Source of the DNA: JBAXQQ01 sp037131695
GTDB taxonomy: Bacteria; Armatimonadota; Hebobacteria; CAIYQO01
Direction: 5' to 3'
DNA: 16,529 nt
Assembly: GCA_964638715.1 (NCBI GenBank)
Contig: CAZWZF010000080.1
Coordinates: forward strand, 1 to 16,529
The translations under genes and the position numbers were made by a program. Position 1 is the stretch's first letter; each line of letters opens with the position of its first letter. The notes under the pieces are model-generated. The model saw nothing but the letters and a program-made list of their open reading frames with translations. It did no database searches and was not told the origin of the DNA. Positions 1 through 6,944 of the stretch are shown piece by piece.

Positions 1-56
1 TCGTTAACCGGTTATACAAAATTCCAAAACTTTCTTATCATTCTGGTGTATTTATA

Positions 57-85
57 TTTACAGTTATACCGATTTACAATATAGT
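57..85 (+). promoter_or_regulatory. sigma70-type promoter of the large secreted-protein gene
   Basis: TTTACA at 57-62 (5 of 6 to TTGACA), a 17-nt spacer, then TATAGT at 80-85 (5 of 6 to TATAAT). Predicted transcription start near 92, leaving a leader of about 25 nt that holds the ribosome binding site AAGGAG at 104-109, seven bases before the ATG at 117. A 10-bp palindrome TAACCGGTTA at 5-14 lies well upstream and could be an operator, but nothing else supports that. Confidence 0.65.
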
Positions 86-116
86 AATCAAAAATATCAG
101 CTTAAGGAGTCCTTTC

Positions 117-3100
117 ATGCGACGTGCGCTATTTGTTTTTGTATTGTTGCTCATCACGTTGTCTGTCTTTGCGACGGAGACTGAGAATCTGGGTATTCGA
201 ATTTTGCCTGCCCCTGGCAAGGTGGTGGTTGACGGTAAAACAAACGACTGGGATATGTCGGGCGGTGTGTTTGTCTGCGGCGACGTAGAGAATATGCGCG
301 ACAAGATTTCCTGTTGGGTATACACCATGTATGACCAGGACAATTTATATGTTCTTACCAAATGGAATGATGAAACACCGATGAACAACCCGGGCAGCGT
401 TGCCGGCGACATGGGCTTTGCAGGCGACTGTTTGCAGTTGCGATTAATTGCCAATCCTGATGGTCCGGGCAAACAGGTTGTATGCTGGGTTACCGCATGG
501 AGCGATCGCGACGGCAAAGATGTAATAGACCTGGCGTTTCCACAGGGCGGCGGCGAAAATGTAAAAGACGCAAAAACAAGAGGCGGGCAGCAGGCATTCT
601 TGAAAAATGCTGATGGCAAAGGTTATGTGCAAGAAATGGCATTGCCATGGAAAACCATCATTAAGGACGGCATCTCACCAAAACCGGGTGCTCGCATGGT
701 TATCTCCGTAGAGCCAAACTTTGGCACCGACACAAAATTCCGCATTTCATTGAAAGATTTATTCCGACCGGGAGTAATACCCGACCGCGTATTCACCTTC
801 ATGGCATACAATTGCTGGGGATACGGCACATTTTCAAACAAGGGATACGTTGATCCGCAACCGCTGAGACTGGCAGACAACCGCGAGTTCAACGTTCATA
901 TCGCAAAAGGCGTTTCATCTATCGATTGGACAGGACTGTATGAAGCCAAAAAGATGGAAGGATTTGCCAATATTAACTTAGACATGCCTGATGATGGCTA
1001 TGTATCATTAAATATCAAGAATGCAGACGGCATGGTGGTACGGCAACTGTTATCCGCAACATTCCTGACCAAGGGCAAACATGTTATTCCCTGGGATGGC
1101 CTGACTAATATCAACCATCTTGAACCCGGCACTGTGGTATCGGCGGGCAAATATACCTGGGATGCTATCTGGCACAAGGGAATCGGCATGAAACTTGTTG
1201 GCTGGGCACATAACGGCGGACGCGCTCCATTTGATTCCCCGGGCGGCAACTGGGGGGGCGACCAGGGCAATCCTACCGCTGTTGATTCTGATGGCACAAA
1301 TATGTATCTCGGTTGGAGTGGTGCGGAAGCCGGACAGGCAGTAGTTACCACCGACCTTGACGGCAATGTTAAATGGCGGCACAAACGCGGCGGATTTGGC
1401 AATTGCCACTTGATAGCAGTTGATGGCGGAACCGTTTATGTTTACGACCGGCAGCAAAATGACAATATAGTATACCGTTTAAGTTCAGCTAAAGGCAGTT
1501 ATACATCTTGGAAAGACAGTGATGATGCAACTTTGAATATTACCACTTTATTAAAAGCAACAACACCTCCGATATTAACTGGCATGACGGCTTCCGGTGG
1601 TAAATTATTCCTGAGTGCAGATAATATAGTTGCTGTTGTTGATGATGTAACCGGAAAGTTGATAAAAACCATTACCATTGACAGCGCTGGAGACCTGGAA
1701 TTAGGCAAAGACGGCAAATTATACGTTATCTCTGCAAAAAATAAAGTAGTCCGGGTTGACTTAACTACTGACAAAGTTGAAACAGCGGTAGACGGTCTGA
1801 CAAACGCATCCGGGTTGGCGTTGGACCCAGACGGTGCAATTTACGTTGGCGTTGGCGATCCTGACAACCAGGTAAAGGTATTTGGAGCAGATGGTAAACA
1901 GGTTCACACCATCGGAAAAACTGGTGGACGTCCTGAATACGGACCATGGGATAAAGACGGCATGCGCTTTATAGCCGGTATGCGCGTTGATGCACAAAAC
2001 AAATTATGGGTGATGGAAAATGACGACAAGCCGCGCCGCATTTCGGTATGGGATGCTAAAACCGGCAAGTTCATGAAAGAATATTTTGGCCCGACTGACT
2101 ACGGCGCAGGCGGTGGTGCTATCAGCCCGCTTGACCCAATGGTCATGGTTGGCCATGGCTGCGAATGGAAATTAGACAAAGCAACCGGCAAGGCAGAATG
2201 TGTCGGCGTATTCCATCGCGGCGCAATGAGCAATACCCGATTTGGCGTTGGTACCAATGGCTGCGAATACGTTGCCATCGGCGGCAGCGGCTATCAGCCT
2301 AACCCAGTATTGATTTACCAGCGAATGTCGCCGGGAGTATGGAAACTGCGCACTGTTTTATCAAGTATTCTTGATAAAAACAACCTTATCGGCATGCGCG
2401 TCTGGAGCGATGCCAATGATGACCAGAAAGAACAGCCAGAGGAAGTTAAAAACTACACCATCAACCTGGGTGGATGGATATCTGGCTGGTACATGCCAAT
2501 GGCGCAAAGCCTGACTTTCTATGGCGGTGTATATCGCATCGCAGTCACCGGCTATACCGCTTGCGGCGCACCATTATACGACCTTAATAAGGCGAAAAAG
2601 ATGCCCGCACCTGACGATGTTTTTAGTCGCGGCGGTATGGGCGCACAGCGCGGCAGCGGTTCAGAAGATGGCAAGCTGGCAATTTACAACGGACATTACG
2701 GTGCTGCTCACAGCGATTTTGAATGTTTTGATATCGAAAGCGGAAAGTTGAAATGGACCTATCCTAACACCTACGTCGGCGTACATGGCGGCCATCTTGC
2801 TCCGCCGCCGGCAACAGGTTTAATTCGCGCAGCTTACGACATTGTAGGAACTGCCAAACTGCCCGATCCGATTGGCGATATCTTTGTCATTCCAACCGAC
2901 AAAGGTGAATGGCATATTCTCACCGGCGATGGCTACTATCTCACCAAACTGTTTGAAAGCGACCCTATGAAAATTAAATGGCCGGATCCCGCTGTTCCTG
3001 GCGCATCCATGGACAGCGTACCACCGGGCATGGGCGCAGAAGATTTTGGCGGATCCATAATTTATACCAAAGATGGCCAATTATATGTGCAGGCTGGTAA

Positions 3101-3932
3101 AACAGCATTCATTAATATAACAGTCACCGGAATGGAAACGGTAAAGAAACTCGATAGCGGTAAATTGACAATAACAGATAATGACCTGAAACTCGCTAAT
3201 GGTTTCCGAGAAAAATTGCTGCAGGCGACGGTAGGGACAAAACAAGTAGTTGTAAAACGCCTGTCAGTGAAATTCACCGGCGACATGCGCAAAGACTTTG
3301 AAGTAAAAGACCCGATGATATTCTCAAAAAGTCCATCCGCCGCGGTGGAAACAGCGATAAATTATGACGATACCAACCTGTACCTGGGATGGGTCGTAAA
3401 CGATGACTCGCCATGGGTGAACGGCGCAACCGAAACAGCAGTAATGTATGCCCTCGGCGACACCGTTGACTTCCAACTGGGTACCGACCCGAAAGCCGAC
3501 AAGAAACGCGGTGAAGCGGGTGCAGGCGATTTGCGGTTATCCATCGGTAATTTCCAGGGCAAAGCGACCGCGGAAATCTATCGCCAGGTATCAGCAGAAA
3601 AAAGCCCGCGCAAGTTCTACTCCGGCGTAATCCAGAGTGGTTACTTGATGGAATATGTCAAGGCAATGGACAGCGCAAATATCAAGGTAAATGTTGATGC
3701 CCAGCGAAAACGCTATACCGTTGAAGCAGCTATTCCGCTGAAGGAACTGGGATTCACCCCGGTGCCAGGCATGAAACTATCAGGCGACTTTGGCGCCACC
3801 CATGGCGACCCGGCAGGCACCGATACGGTACTGCGCACCTACTGGAACAACCAGTCAACCGGTCTGGTAGCCGACGAAGTTTTTGAACTGAAAATGGAAC
3901 CCAAAAACTGGGGTGTGCTGATATTTGAGTAA
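117..3932 (+). CDS. Large exported protein: CBM9-like domain, FlgD-type Ig domain, beta-propeller, second CBM9-like domain
   Basis: A 1271-residue protein with a clear signal peptide (charged MRR, hydrophobic residues 4-18, likely cut after SVFA, about residue 19), so it acts outside the cytoplasm. Residues about 25-255 read as a DOMON/CBM9-like sugar-binding module: a VDGKTNDWD opening, then DQDNLYVLTKW and GDCLQLRL strands. Residues about 285-355 look like a FlgD-type Ig domain (NADGMVVRQL, GKHVIPWDG, AGKYTW). Residues about 385-1000 hold NHL/PQQ-like propeller blades, for example ASGLALDPDGAIYVGVGD. Residues about 1045-1265 repeat the CBM9-like pattern (INYDDTNLYLGWVVND, GDTVDFQLG, YTVEAAIPLKELGF). 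No catalytic residues were recognised, so binding or display of extracellular polysaccharide is inference. No anchor or secretion-system tail is visible at the C terminus. The start is fixed by AAGGAG seven bases upstream. It is transcribed alone, between its own promoter and a terminator. Domain calls come from reading the sequence, not from a profile search. Confidence 0.85.
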   Translation: MRRALFVFVLLLITLSVFATETENLGIRILPAPGKVVVDGKTNDWDMSGGVFVCGDVENMRDKISCWVYTMYDQDNLYVLTKWNDETPMNNPGSVAGDMGFAGDCLQLRLIANPDGPGKQVVCWVTAWSDRDGKDVIDLAFPQGGGENVKDAKTRGGQQAFLKNADGKGYVQEMALPWKTIIKDGISPKPGARMVISVEPNFGTDTKFRISLKDLFRPGVIPDRVFTFMAYNCWGYGTFSNKGYVDPQPLRLADNREFNVHIAKGVSSIDWTGLYEAKKMEGFANINLDMPDDGYVSLNIKNADGMVVRQLLSATFLTKGKHVIPWDGLTNINHLEPGTVVSAGKYTWDAIWHKGIGMKLVGWAHNGGRAPFDSPGGNWGGDQGNPTAVDSDGTNMYLGWSGAEAGQAVVTTDLDGNVKWRHKRGGFGNCHLIAVDGGTVYVYDRQQNDNIVYRLSSAKGSYTSWKDSDDATLNITTLLKATTPPILTGMTASGGKLFLSADNIVAVVDDVTGKLIKTITIDSAGDLELGKDGKLYVISAKNKVVRVDLTTDKVETAVDGLTNASGLALDPDGAIYVGVGDPDNQVKVFGADGKQVHTIGKTGGRPEYGPWDKDGMRFIAGMRVDAQNKLWVMENDDKPRRISVWDAKTGKFMKEYFGPTDYGAGGGAISPLDPMVMVGHGCEWKLDKATGKAECVGVFHRGAMSNTRFGVGTNGCEYVAIGGSGYQPNPVLIYQRMSPGVWKLRTVLSSILDKNNLIGMRVWSDANDDQKEQPEEVKNYTINLGGWISGWYMPMAQSLTFYGGVYRIAVTGYTACGAPLYDLNKAKKMPAPDDVFSRGGMGAQRGSGSEDGKLAIYNGHYGAAHSDFECFDIESGKLKWTYPNTYVGVHGGHLAPPPATGLIRAAYDIVGTAKLPDPIGDIFVIPTDKGEWHILTGDGYYLTKLFESDPMKIKWPDPAVPGASMDSVPPGMGAEDFGGSIIYTKDGQLYVQAGKTAFINITVTGMETVKKLDSGKLTITDNDLKLANGFREKLLQATVGTKQVVVKRLSVKFTGDMRKDFEVKDPMIFSKSPSAAVETAINYDDTNLYLGWVVNDDSPWVNGATETAVMYALGDTVDFQLGTDPKADKKRGEAGAGDLRLSIGNFQGKATAEIYRQVSAEKSPRKFYSGVIQSGYLMEYVKAMDSANIKVNVDAQRKRYTVEAAIPLKELGFTPVPGMKLSGDFGATHGDPAGTDTVLRTYWNNQSTGLVADEVFELKMEPKNWGVLIFE

Positions 3933-3961
3933 CCCGAGTATATCAGTTAAATAAAACCAAC

Positions 3962-3996
3962 AGAGGCGGACATCTATTGTCCGCCTCTTTTTTTTT
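3962..3996 (+). terminator. Strong intrinsic terminator after the 1271-residue gene
   Basis: A perfect 11-bp GC-rich stem, AGAGGCGGACA (3962-3972) pairing with TGTCCGCCTCT (3978-3988), a 5-nt loop, and a run of nine T residues at 3988-3996. It begins 30 bases after the stop codon and separates this unit from ssb. Confidence 0.93.
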
Positions 3997-4123
3997 CAAA
4001 ACAAAATTTCCCCTATTACAAAATTCATTCAATGTGGTAAAATTATTTTATAAAGGTTGAGAGAGTAATGTTTTCTATTTTTGCATGATATTCTCAATTA
4101 TTTTAACTACGAGGTAAAGGAAA

Positions 4124-4612
4124 ATGAACAGAATTATTTTAACCGGCCGCATGACTACCGATGCTGAATTAAGACAGACAGCTAATGGTAAAATGGTCAC
4201 AAACTTTAATATTGCGGTTGATCGCCAATTCCGAAACGCCCAGGGTGAGAAAGAAACCGATTTTATCACTGTTGTACTGTGGGAGAAATCAGCAGAATTT
4301 GTATCAAAATATTGCGGCAAAGGCCGATTGATAGCAGTGGAAGGCCGGTTGGAAATCAGAAAATACCAGGATAAAGACGGCAACAACCGCATAGCGCCGG
4401 AAGTTATCGGCGACCGCGTTGAAGGCCTTGATAGAGCGCAGCAAGACGGTGGTGGCGGTGGACAATACCAGAACCAGAATCAGAATAATGGCTACACCGC
4501 TCCTCGCAATGCCCCACCCCCGCCGACAACCAACCAGGCAGCAGCAACAAATACCGGCGATTGGGAAATGCCTCCCATCGACAATATCAACGACCCGTTT
4601 GATGATCAATAA
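4124..4612 (+). CDS. ssb: Single-stranded DNA-binding protein with atypical C-terminal tip
   Basis: 162 residues, normal SSB length. The OB fold spans about 1-105: it opens MNRIILTGRMTTDAELRQT and carries NFNIAVDR, TDFITVVLWEKSAEF, YCGKGRLIAVEGRLEIRKYQDKDG. This is the tetrameric bacterial SSB that coats single-stranded DNA during replication, repair and recombination. Residues about 108-145 form a disordered G/Q/N/P linker. The tail ends NDPFDDQ rather than the usual acidic residues followed by a terminal Pro-Phe, so the partner-docking PF is followed by three more residues. The start has AGGTAAAGG just upstream. The gene stands alone instead of lying between rpsF and rpsR, so it may be a second ssb copy in the genome; that cannot be tested here. 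A convincing promoter was not found in the 127-bp gap after the upstream terminator. Confidence 0.96.
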   Translation: MNRIILTGRMTTDAELRQTANGKMVTNFNIAVDRQFRNAQGEKETDFITVVLWEKSAEFVSKYCGKGRLIAVEGRLEIRKYQDKDGNNRIAPEVIGDRVEGLDRAQQDGGGGGQYQNQNQNNGYTAPRNAPPPPTTNQAAATNTGDWEMPPIDNINDPFDDQ

Positions 4613-4639
4613 AAATATGCCGAATGCATCGTTTATAAA

Positions 4640-4722
4640 TTAACATGGATGGGCAGGATGGACAGGATATATTTTGCTTCGCAAAAAAATAATATCATGT
4701 TTATCCTGCCCATCATTGTTAA
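4640..4722. terminator. Long imperfect inverted repeat between convergent genes, probable terminator
   Basis: The left arm (from 4640) begins TTAACATGGATGGGCAGGAT. The reverse complement of the right arm (ending 4722) begins TTAACAATGATGGGCAGGAT. Pairing continues inward through GGATATATTTT, with a small TTTTGCTTCGCAAAA hairpin (about 4673-4687) near the tip. On the plus strand the arm is followed by a T run at 4726-4731, fitting termination of ssb. The right arm overlaps the last codons of the opposing 133-residue gene. The motif with repeated CAGGAT units resembles a dispersed repeat, so it may be a mobile or REP-like sequence that has become a terminator. Confidence 0.7.
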
Positions 4723-5120
4723 TTATTTTTTACCTTTTCTGAAAAACGCTCTCTAACTATCGCCGCTATTTGCGGGTTTGTCATTTTATCTACAGTTTCA
4801 ATGGCGAGAATGCGTTTAACAAGTCCTTCGTGTTCAATACGTTTTCCCAACTCGCCTTTCGCCTCGCCCGGGCCAATAATCAGGAAAGATTCTGCTTCAC
4901 GAATAACTGCTATTACTTCATCGTAATAACTGTTAAGGTGGTTTTTAAATCGATTATCCAGGATGTCTTCTATCGAGTTATTTTCCGAGTCTGTACCACC
5001 AGTAAAACGGTCACGTTTTTCCGTACGGGATAAAACTTCCTTTATTTCTTCACTTTTACCAGTAATAAGTACAACAACTGCCTTTCGATGGTCAATCCAT
5101 AATCCAGCTTGTTTTTTCAT
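4719..5120 (-). CDS. eRF1-domain-3 / host-attachment-like conserved protein
   Basis: 133 residues, no signal peptide or membrane segment, so cytoplasmic. The protein opens MKKQAGLWIDHRKAVVV and contains HLNSYYDEVIAVIREAESFLIIGPGEAKGEL, then a C-terminal helix with VDKMTNPQIAAIVRERF. The WIDHRKA strand and the GPGEAKGEL turn are typical of a widespread bacterial family related to eRF1 domain 3 (L7Ae-like fold) and often labelled host attachment or translational machinery protein. Its biochemical role is unknown; binding to RNA or ribosome is inference from fold. An AAGGAG ribosome binding site (complement of 5128-5133) lies seven bases before the ATG. It is downstream of the lmo0937-type gene on the same strand with an 81-bp gap, so the two may be cotranscribed. 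The last codons lie inside the inverted repeat shared with ssb. Confidence 0.75.
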   Translation of the reverse strand: MKKQAGLWIDHRKAVVVLITGKSEEIKEVLSRTEKRDRFTGGTDSENNSIEDILDNRFKNHLNSYYDEVIAVIREAESFLIIGPGEAKGELGKRIEHEGLVKRILAIETVDKMTNPQIAAIVRERFSEKVKNN

Positions 5121-5146
5121 GATATTTCTCCTTGCATTATGTGAAT

Positions 5147-5169
5147 AGTTGGAAATATTTTCTCCAACT
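5147..5169. promoter_or_regulatory. Inverted repeat between the two small minus-strand genes
   Basis: AGTTGGA (5147-5153) and TCCAACT (5163-5169) are perfect 7-bp arms with a 9-nt spacer; an overlapping small palindrome CAACTGTTG lies at 5166-5174. It sits just upstream of the ribosome binding site of the 133-residue gene, where it could be an operator or an mRNA hairpin (attenuator or processing site). No good -35/-10 pair was found beside it, so the role is open. Confidence 0.35.
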
Positions 5170-5201
5170 GTTGAAAATTCGGGGTAATATAATCTGATTA
5201 G

Positions 5202-5348
5202 TTACAATTTTTTGCCGCGAATGATACGAACAAGAATCATCACAACGGCGATAACCAGTAGGATATGAATAAATCCTCCGATGGTATGCGCAGTGACAAA
5301 TCCAAGAATCCAAAGGACAACTAAGACTCCAGCAATGATTTCAAGCAT
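5202..5348 (-). CDS. lmo0937-type two-helix small membrane protein
   Basis: A 48-residue ORF with start ATG at 5346-5348 and stop TAA at 5202-5204. It reads MLEIIAGVLVVLWILGFVTA for the first 20 residues, followed by HTIGGFIH, a second hydrophobic segment (about 29-41) and a basic end RIIRGKKL. The pattern of two helices joined by an (H/Y)TxGGxxH turn is that of the lmo0937/DUF5670 family of tiny inner-membrane proteins. Function is unknown; family members are often linked to stress or stationary phase. GGAGA (complement of 5354-5358) is placed correctly for this ATG. An in-frame ATG four codons upstream (5358-5360) would put the Shine-Dalgarno inside the gene and is less likely. It lies upstream of the eRF1-like gene on the same strand. 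Confidence 0.85.
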   Translation of the reverse strand: MLEIIAGVLVVLWILGFVTAHTIGGFIHILLVIAVVMILVRIIRGKKL

Positions 5349-5408
5349 ATTATTCTCCATTTCAATAGCTATTACAGCTATTTTTTGCTTTTGACATCTG
5401 TTTAGTTG

Positions 5409-5468
5409 CCAGATAAGATTATTATCTCATCCAGATAAAAAACATTTTATCAATAAAATATTATACCA
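5409..5468 (-). promoter_or_regulatory. Extended -10 promoter with direct-repeat operator candidate for the small membrane protein
   Basis: Reading the minus strand, TGGTATAAT (complement of 5460-5468) is an extended -10 element; the best -35 at 17-nt spacing, CAATTT, is poor, as is common for extended -10 promoters. Downstream, within the predicted leader of roughly 100 nt, the 8-mer TTATCTGG occurs twice, at 5409-5416 and 5431-5438, exactly 22 bp apart (two helical turns). AGATAA/TTATCT at 5411-5427 also forms an inverted repeat. A repressor or stress regulator could bind here; no regulator family is identified. Confidence 0.45.
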
Positions 5469-5529
5469 CACATTTCTATTTAAAATTGTGATTATTTGGA
5501 GGATGAGGAATTGCAGTTCCAGAGGGTGA

Positions 5530-5562
5530 TACGGAGCGCCGGCTGGAAGCCAGCGCTCCGTA
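5530..5562. repeat. REP-like GC-rich palindrome downstream of the FAD oxidoreductase pair
   Basis: A perfect 10-bp outer stem TACGGAGCGC / GCGCTCCGTA (5530-5539 and 5553-5562) encloses a second stem GGCT / AGCC with a 3-nt loop. It lies 14 bases after the stop of the minus-strand oxidoreductase gene. Neither strand has a T run after it, so it is not a standard terminator; it looks like a REP/dispersed palindrome that could stabilise the mRNA 3' end. Confidence 0.6.
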
Positions 5563-5576
5563 ATCTATTTCTACTT

Positions 5577-6914
5577 CTAATTATACTTAGCTATATCATC
5601 TTCAGTTAAGATTCCGCCGTTTTCGCGGAGTGTTGTCTGCAGTGTTGGCACATTTATTTTTCCTGGTGTTACATCTTGCTGGATAGATTGCCAGGCGGCG
5701 ATGCCGGCAGCCTCGCCTGTCAGCATGCATTGCACCATTACCCGCAGCGAACCAAGAGCAACGTGGGTGCAGGATATACAACGACCGGCAGCTAACAGGT
5801 TTTCTATTTTTTGCGGCACCAGCACACGATAAGGTATCTGGTATTTGAAACCTGGTTTTGGGTAAAATGTTGTTTTATCCATTCCTGCTCCATCAATGTG
5901 GTGAATATCGATAAAGAATGAACCGTAACCGATCGAATCGTCCCATTCACGTTCCGTCATCAAATCTTCTTCTGTCAGTACCAGGTCGCCGATGATACGT
6001 CGCGATTCGCGAATACCTACAGTGTTGGGGGTGGAAACCATGTAGCAGTTCTCCATTCCCGGCACATATTTTCTAAACACATCAATACTCTGGTAAGCTT
6101 GTCGCCGTCCTTCCATAGTAGCATAAGTCAGGTCTGCTGCCTTTGTTGAATCAATATTAGTGATATGGGTGAAGTTTATGCCTACCTGGTCTGGACGGCT
6201 TGGAGTGTGCCAGAACCCCATGATGGTTTTCTGGAAAGGTTCCATATCGCCGTTGCGCTGCGCTTCTTCCCATACATGGGTCATTTTATAGTCATGTTTG
6301 TTCCATTCTGCTACCCGCGGCCATTCAACCCCGCCAATGGTAAACATCAGCGTCACCGGTTGGCACTTGTGGTCATTGGGACGCCCCATGTCGAAAGGCG
6401 CGCCAGCGGATGCCGCAACATCGCCATCGCCGGTACAATCAATTACTCTTTTCGCTGTTATCACCTGGCGGCCAGCTTTATTCTGAATAATAGCGCCGGT
6501 AATCTTGCCATCTTCAACAATTGAACTGCTGAATTGAGTGTAATAGAGTATCTTCGTGCCGGTCTCTTTTATCATGCGGTCCAGCAAGAACTTCAGACCT
6601 TCCACTTCAAACCATACACCATGCGGGTTGCGATGCGCTACCCCGTCATCGACTAACCGGCTTGCTATTTCATCGGCAATACCGCCAACTATGCGGTTTT
6701 GCAATCCCCACGCGCAATAGATGCTGATATGCCCATGCCCGCCGGCACCAGCAACCCCGCCAAGACAGTTAAATTGCTCGATAATCAGCACGCTTGCACC
6801 AGCCCGCGCAGCAGCAAAAGCTGCCGCCAAACCGGCAGGACCACCGCCAACAACCAGCACATCAATATCGTCAACAATCGGCAGCATTTCTTCTTTAACC
6901 AGCATAGTTTTCAT
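5577..6914 (-). CDS. FAD-dependent oxidoreductase (FAD_oxidored family), downstream member of tandem pair
   Basis: 445 residues, no signal peptide, predicted cytoplasmic. A Rossmann dinucleotide-binding motif sits at the N terminus (VLVVGGGPAGLAAAFAAARAGASVLIIE, GGGPAG at 23-28, ribose-binding Glu at 46), followed by LGGVAGAGGHGH. Other family signatures are VIDCTGDGDVAASAGAPF, GIRESRRIIGD, IPYRVLVPQKIENLLAAGR and the C-terminal GEAAGIAAW. The family covers flavoproteins of mostly unknown substrate. No cysteine cluster for an Fe-S centre and no fused lyase domain were seen, so the reaction is undetermined. The gene is 30 bp downstream of a paralogue on the same strand and is almost surely cotranscribed with it. 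A modest AAGG site lies before the ATG at 6914; an internal ATG at codon 4 is an alternative start. The upstream partner shares the same motif order, pointing to tandem duplication with divergence. Confidence 0.88.
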   Translation of the reverse strand: MKTMLVKEEMLPIVDDIDVLVVGGGPAGLAAAFAAARAGASVLIIEQFNCLGGVAGAGGHGHISIYCAWGLQNRIVGGIADEIASRLVDDGVAHRNPHGVWFEVEGLKFLLDRMIKETGTKILYYTQFSSSIVEDGKITGAIIQNKAGRQVITAKRVIDCTGDGDVAASAGAPFDMGRPNDHKCQPVTLMFTIGGVEWPRVAEWNKHDYKMTHVWEEAQRNGDMEPFQKTIMGFWHTPSRPDQVGINFTHITNIDSTKAADLTYATMEGRRQAYQSIDVFRKYVPGMENCYMVSTPNTVGIRESRRIIGDLVLTEEDLMTEREWDDSIGYGSFFIDIHHIDGAGMDKTTFYPKPGFKYQIPYRVLVPQKIENLLAAGRCISCTHVALGSLRVMVQCMLTGEAAGIAAWQSIQQDVTPGKINVPTLQTTLRENGGILTEDDIAKYN

Positions 6915-6944
6915 GAGATACCTTTTTTATTACTTTTTAAAAAT

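Noticed and set aside
103..114. Palindrome AAGGAGTCCTT around the ribosome binding site of the exported protein as a translational hairpin
   Set aside because: Only one base separates the arms, so an RNA hairpin cannot form as written.
74..619. 181-residue minus-strand reading frame at the left edge
   Set aside because: Antisense to the signal peptide and first domain of the exported protein, with composition typical of a shadow frame and no recognisable domain.
4057..4092. ssb promoter using TTGAGA at 4057
   Set aside because: No acceptable -10 hexamer occurs at 16-18 nt; the nearest GATATT is too far away.
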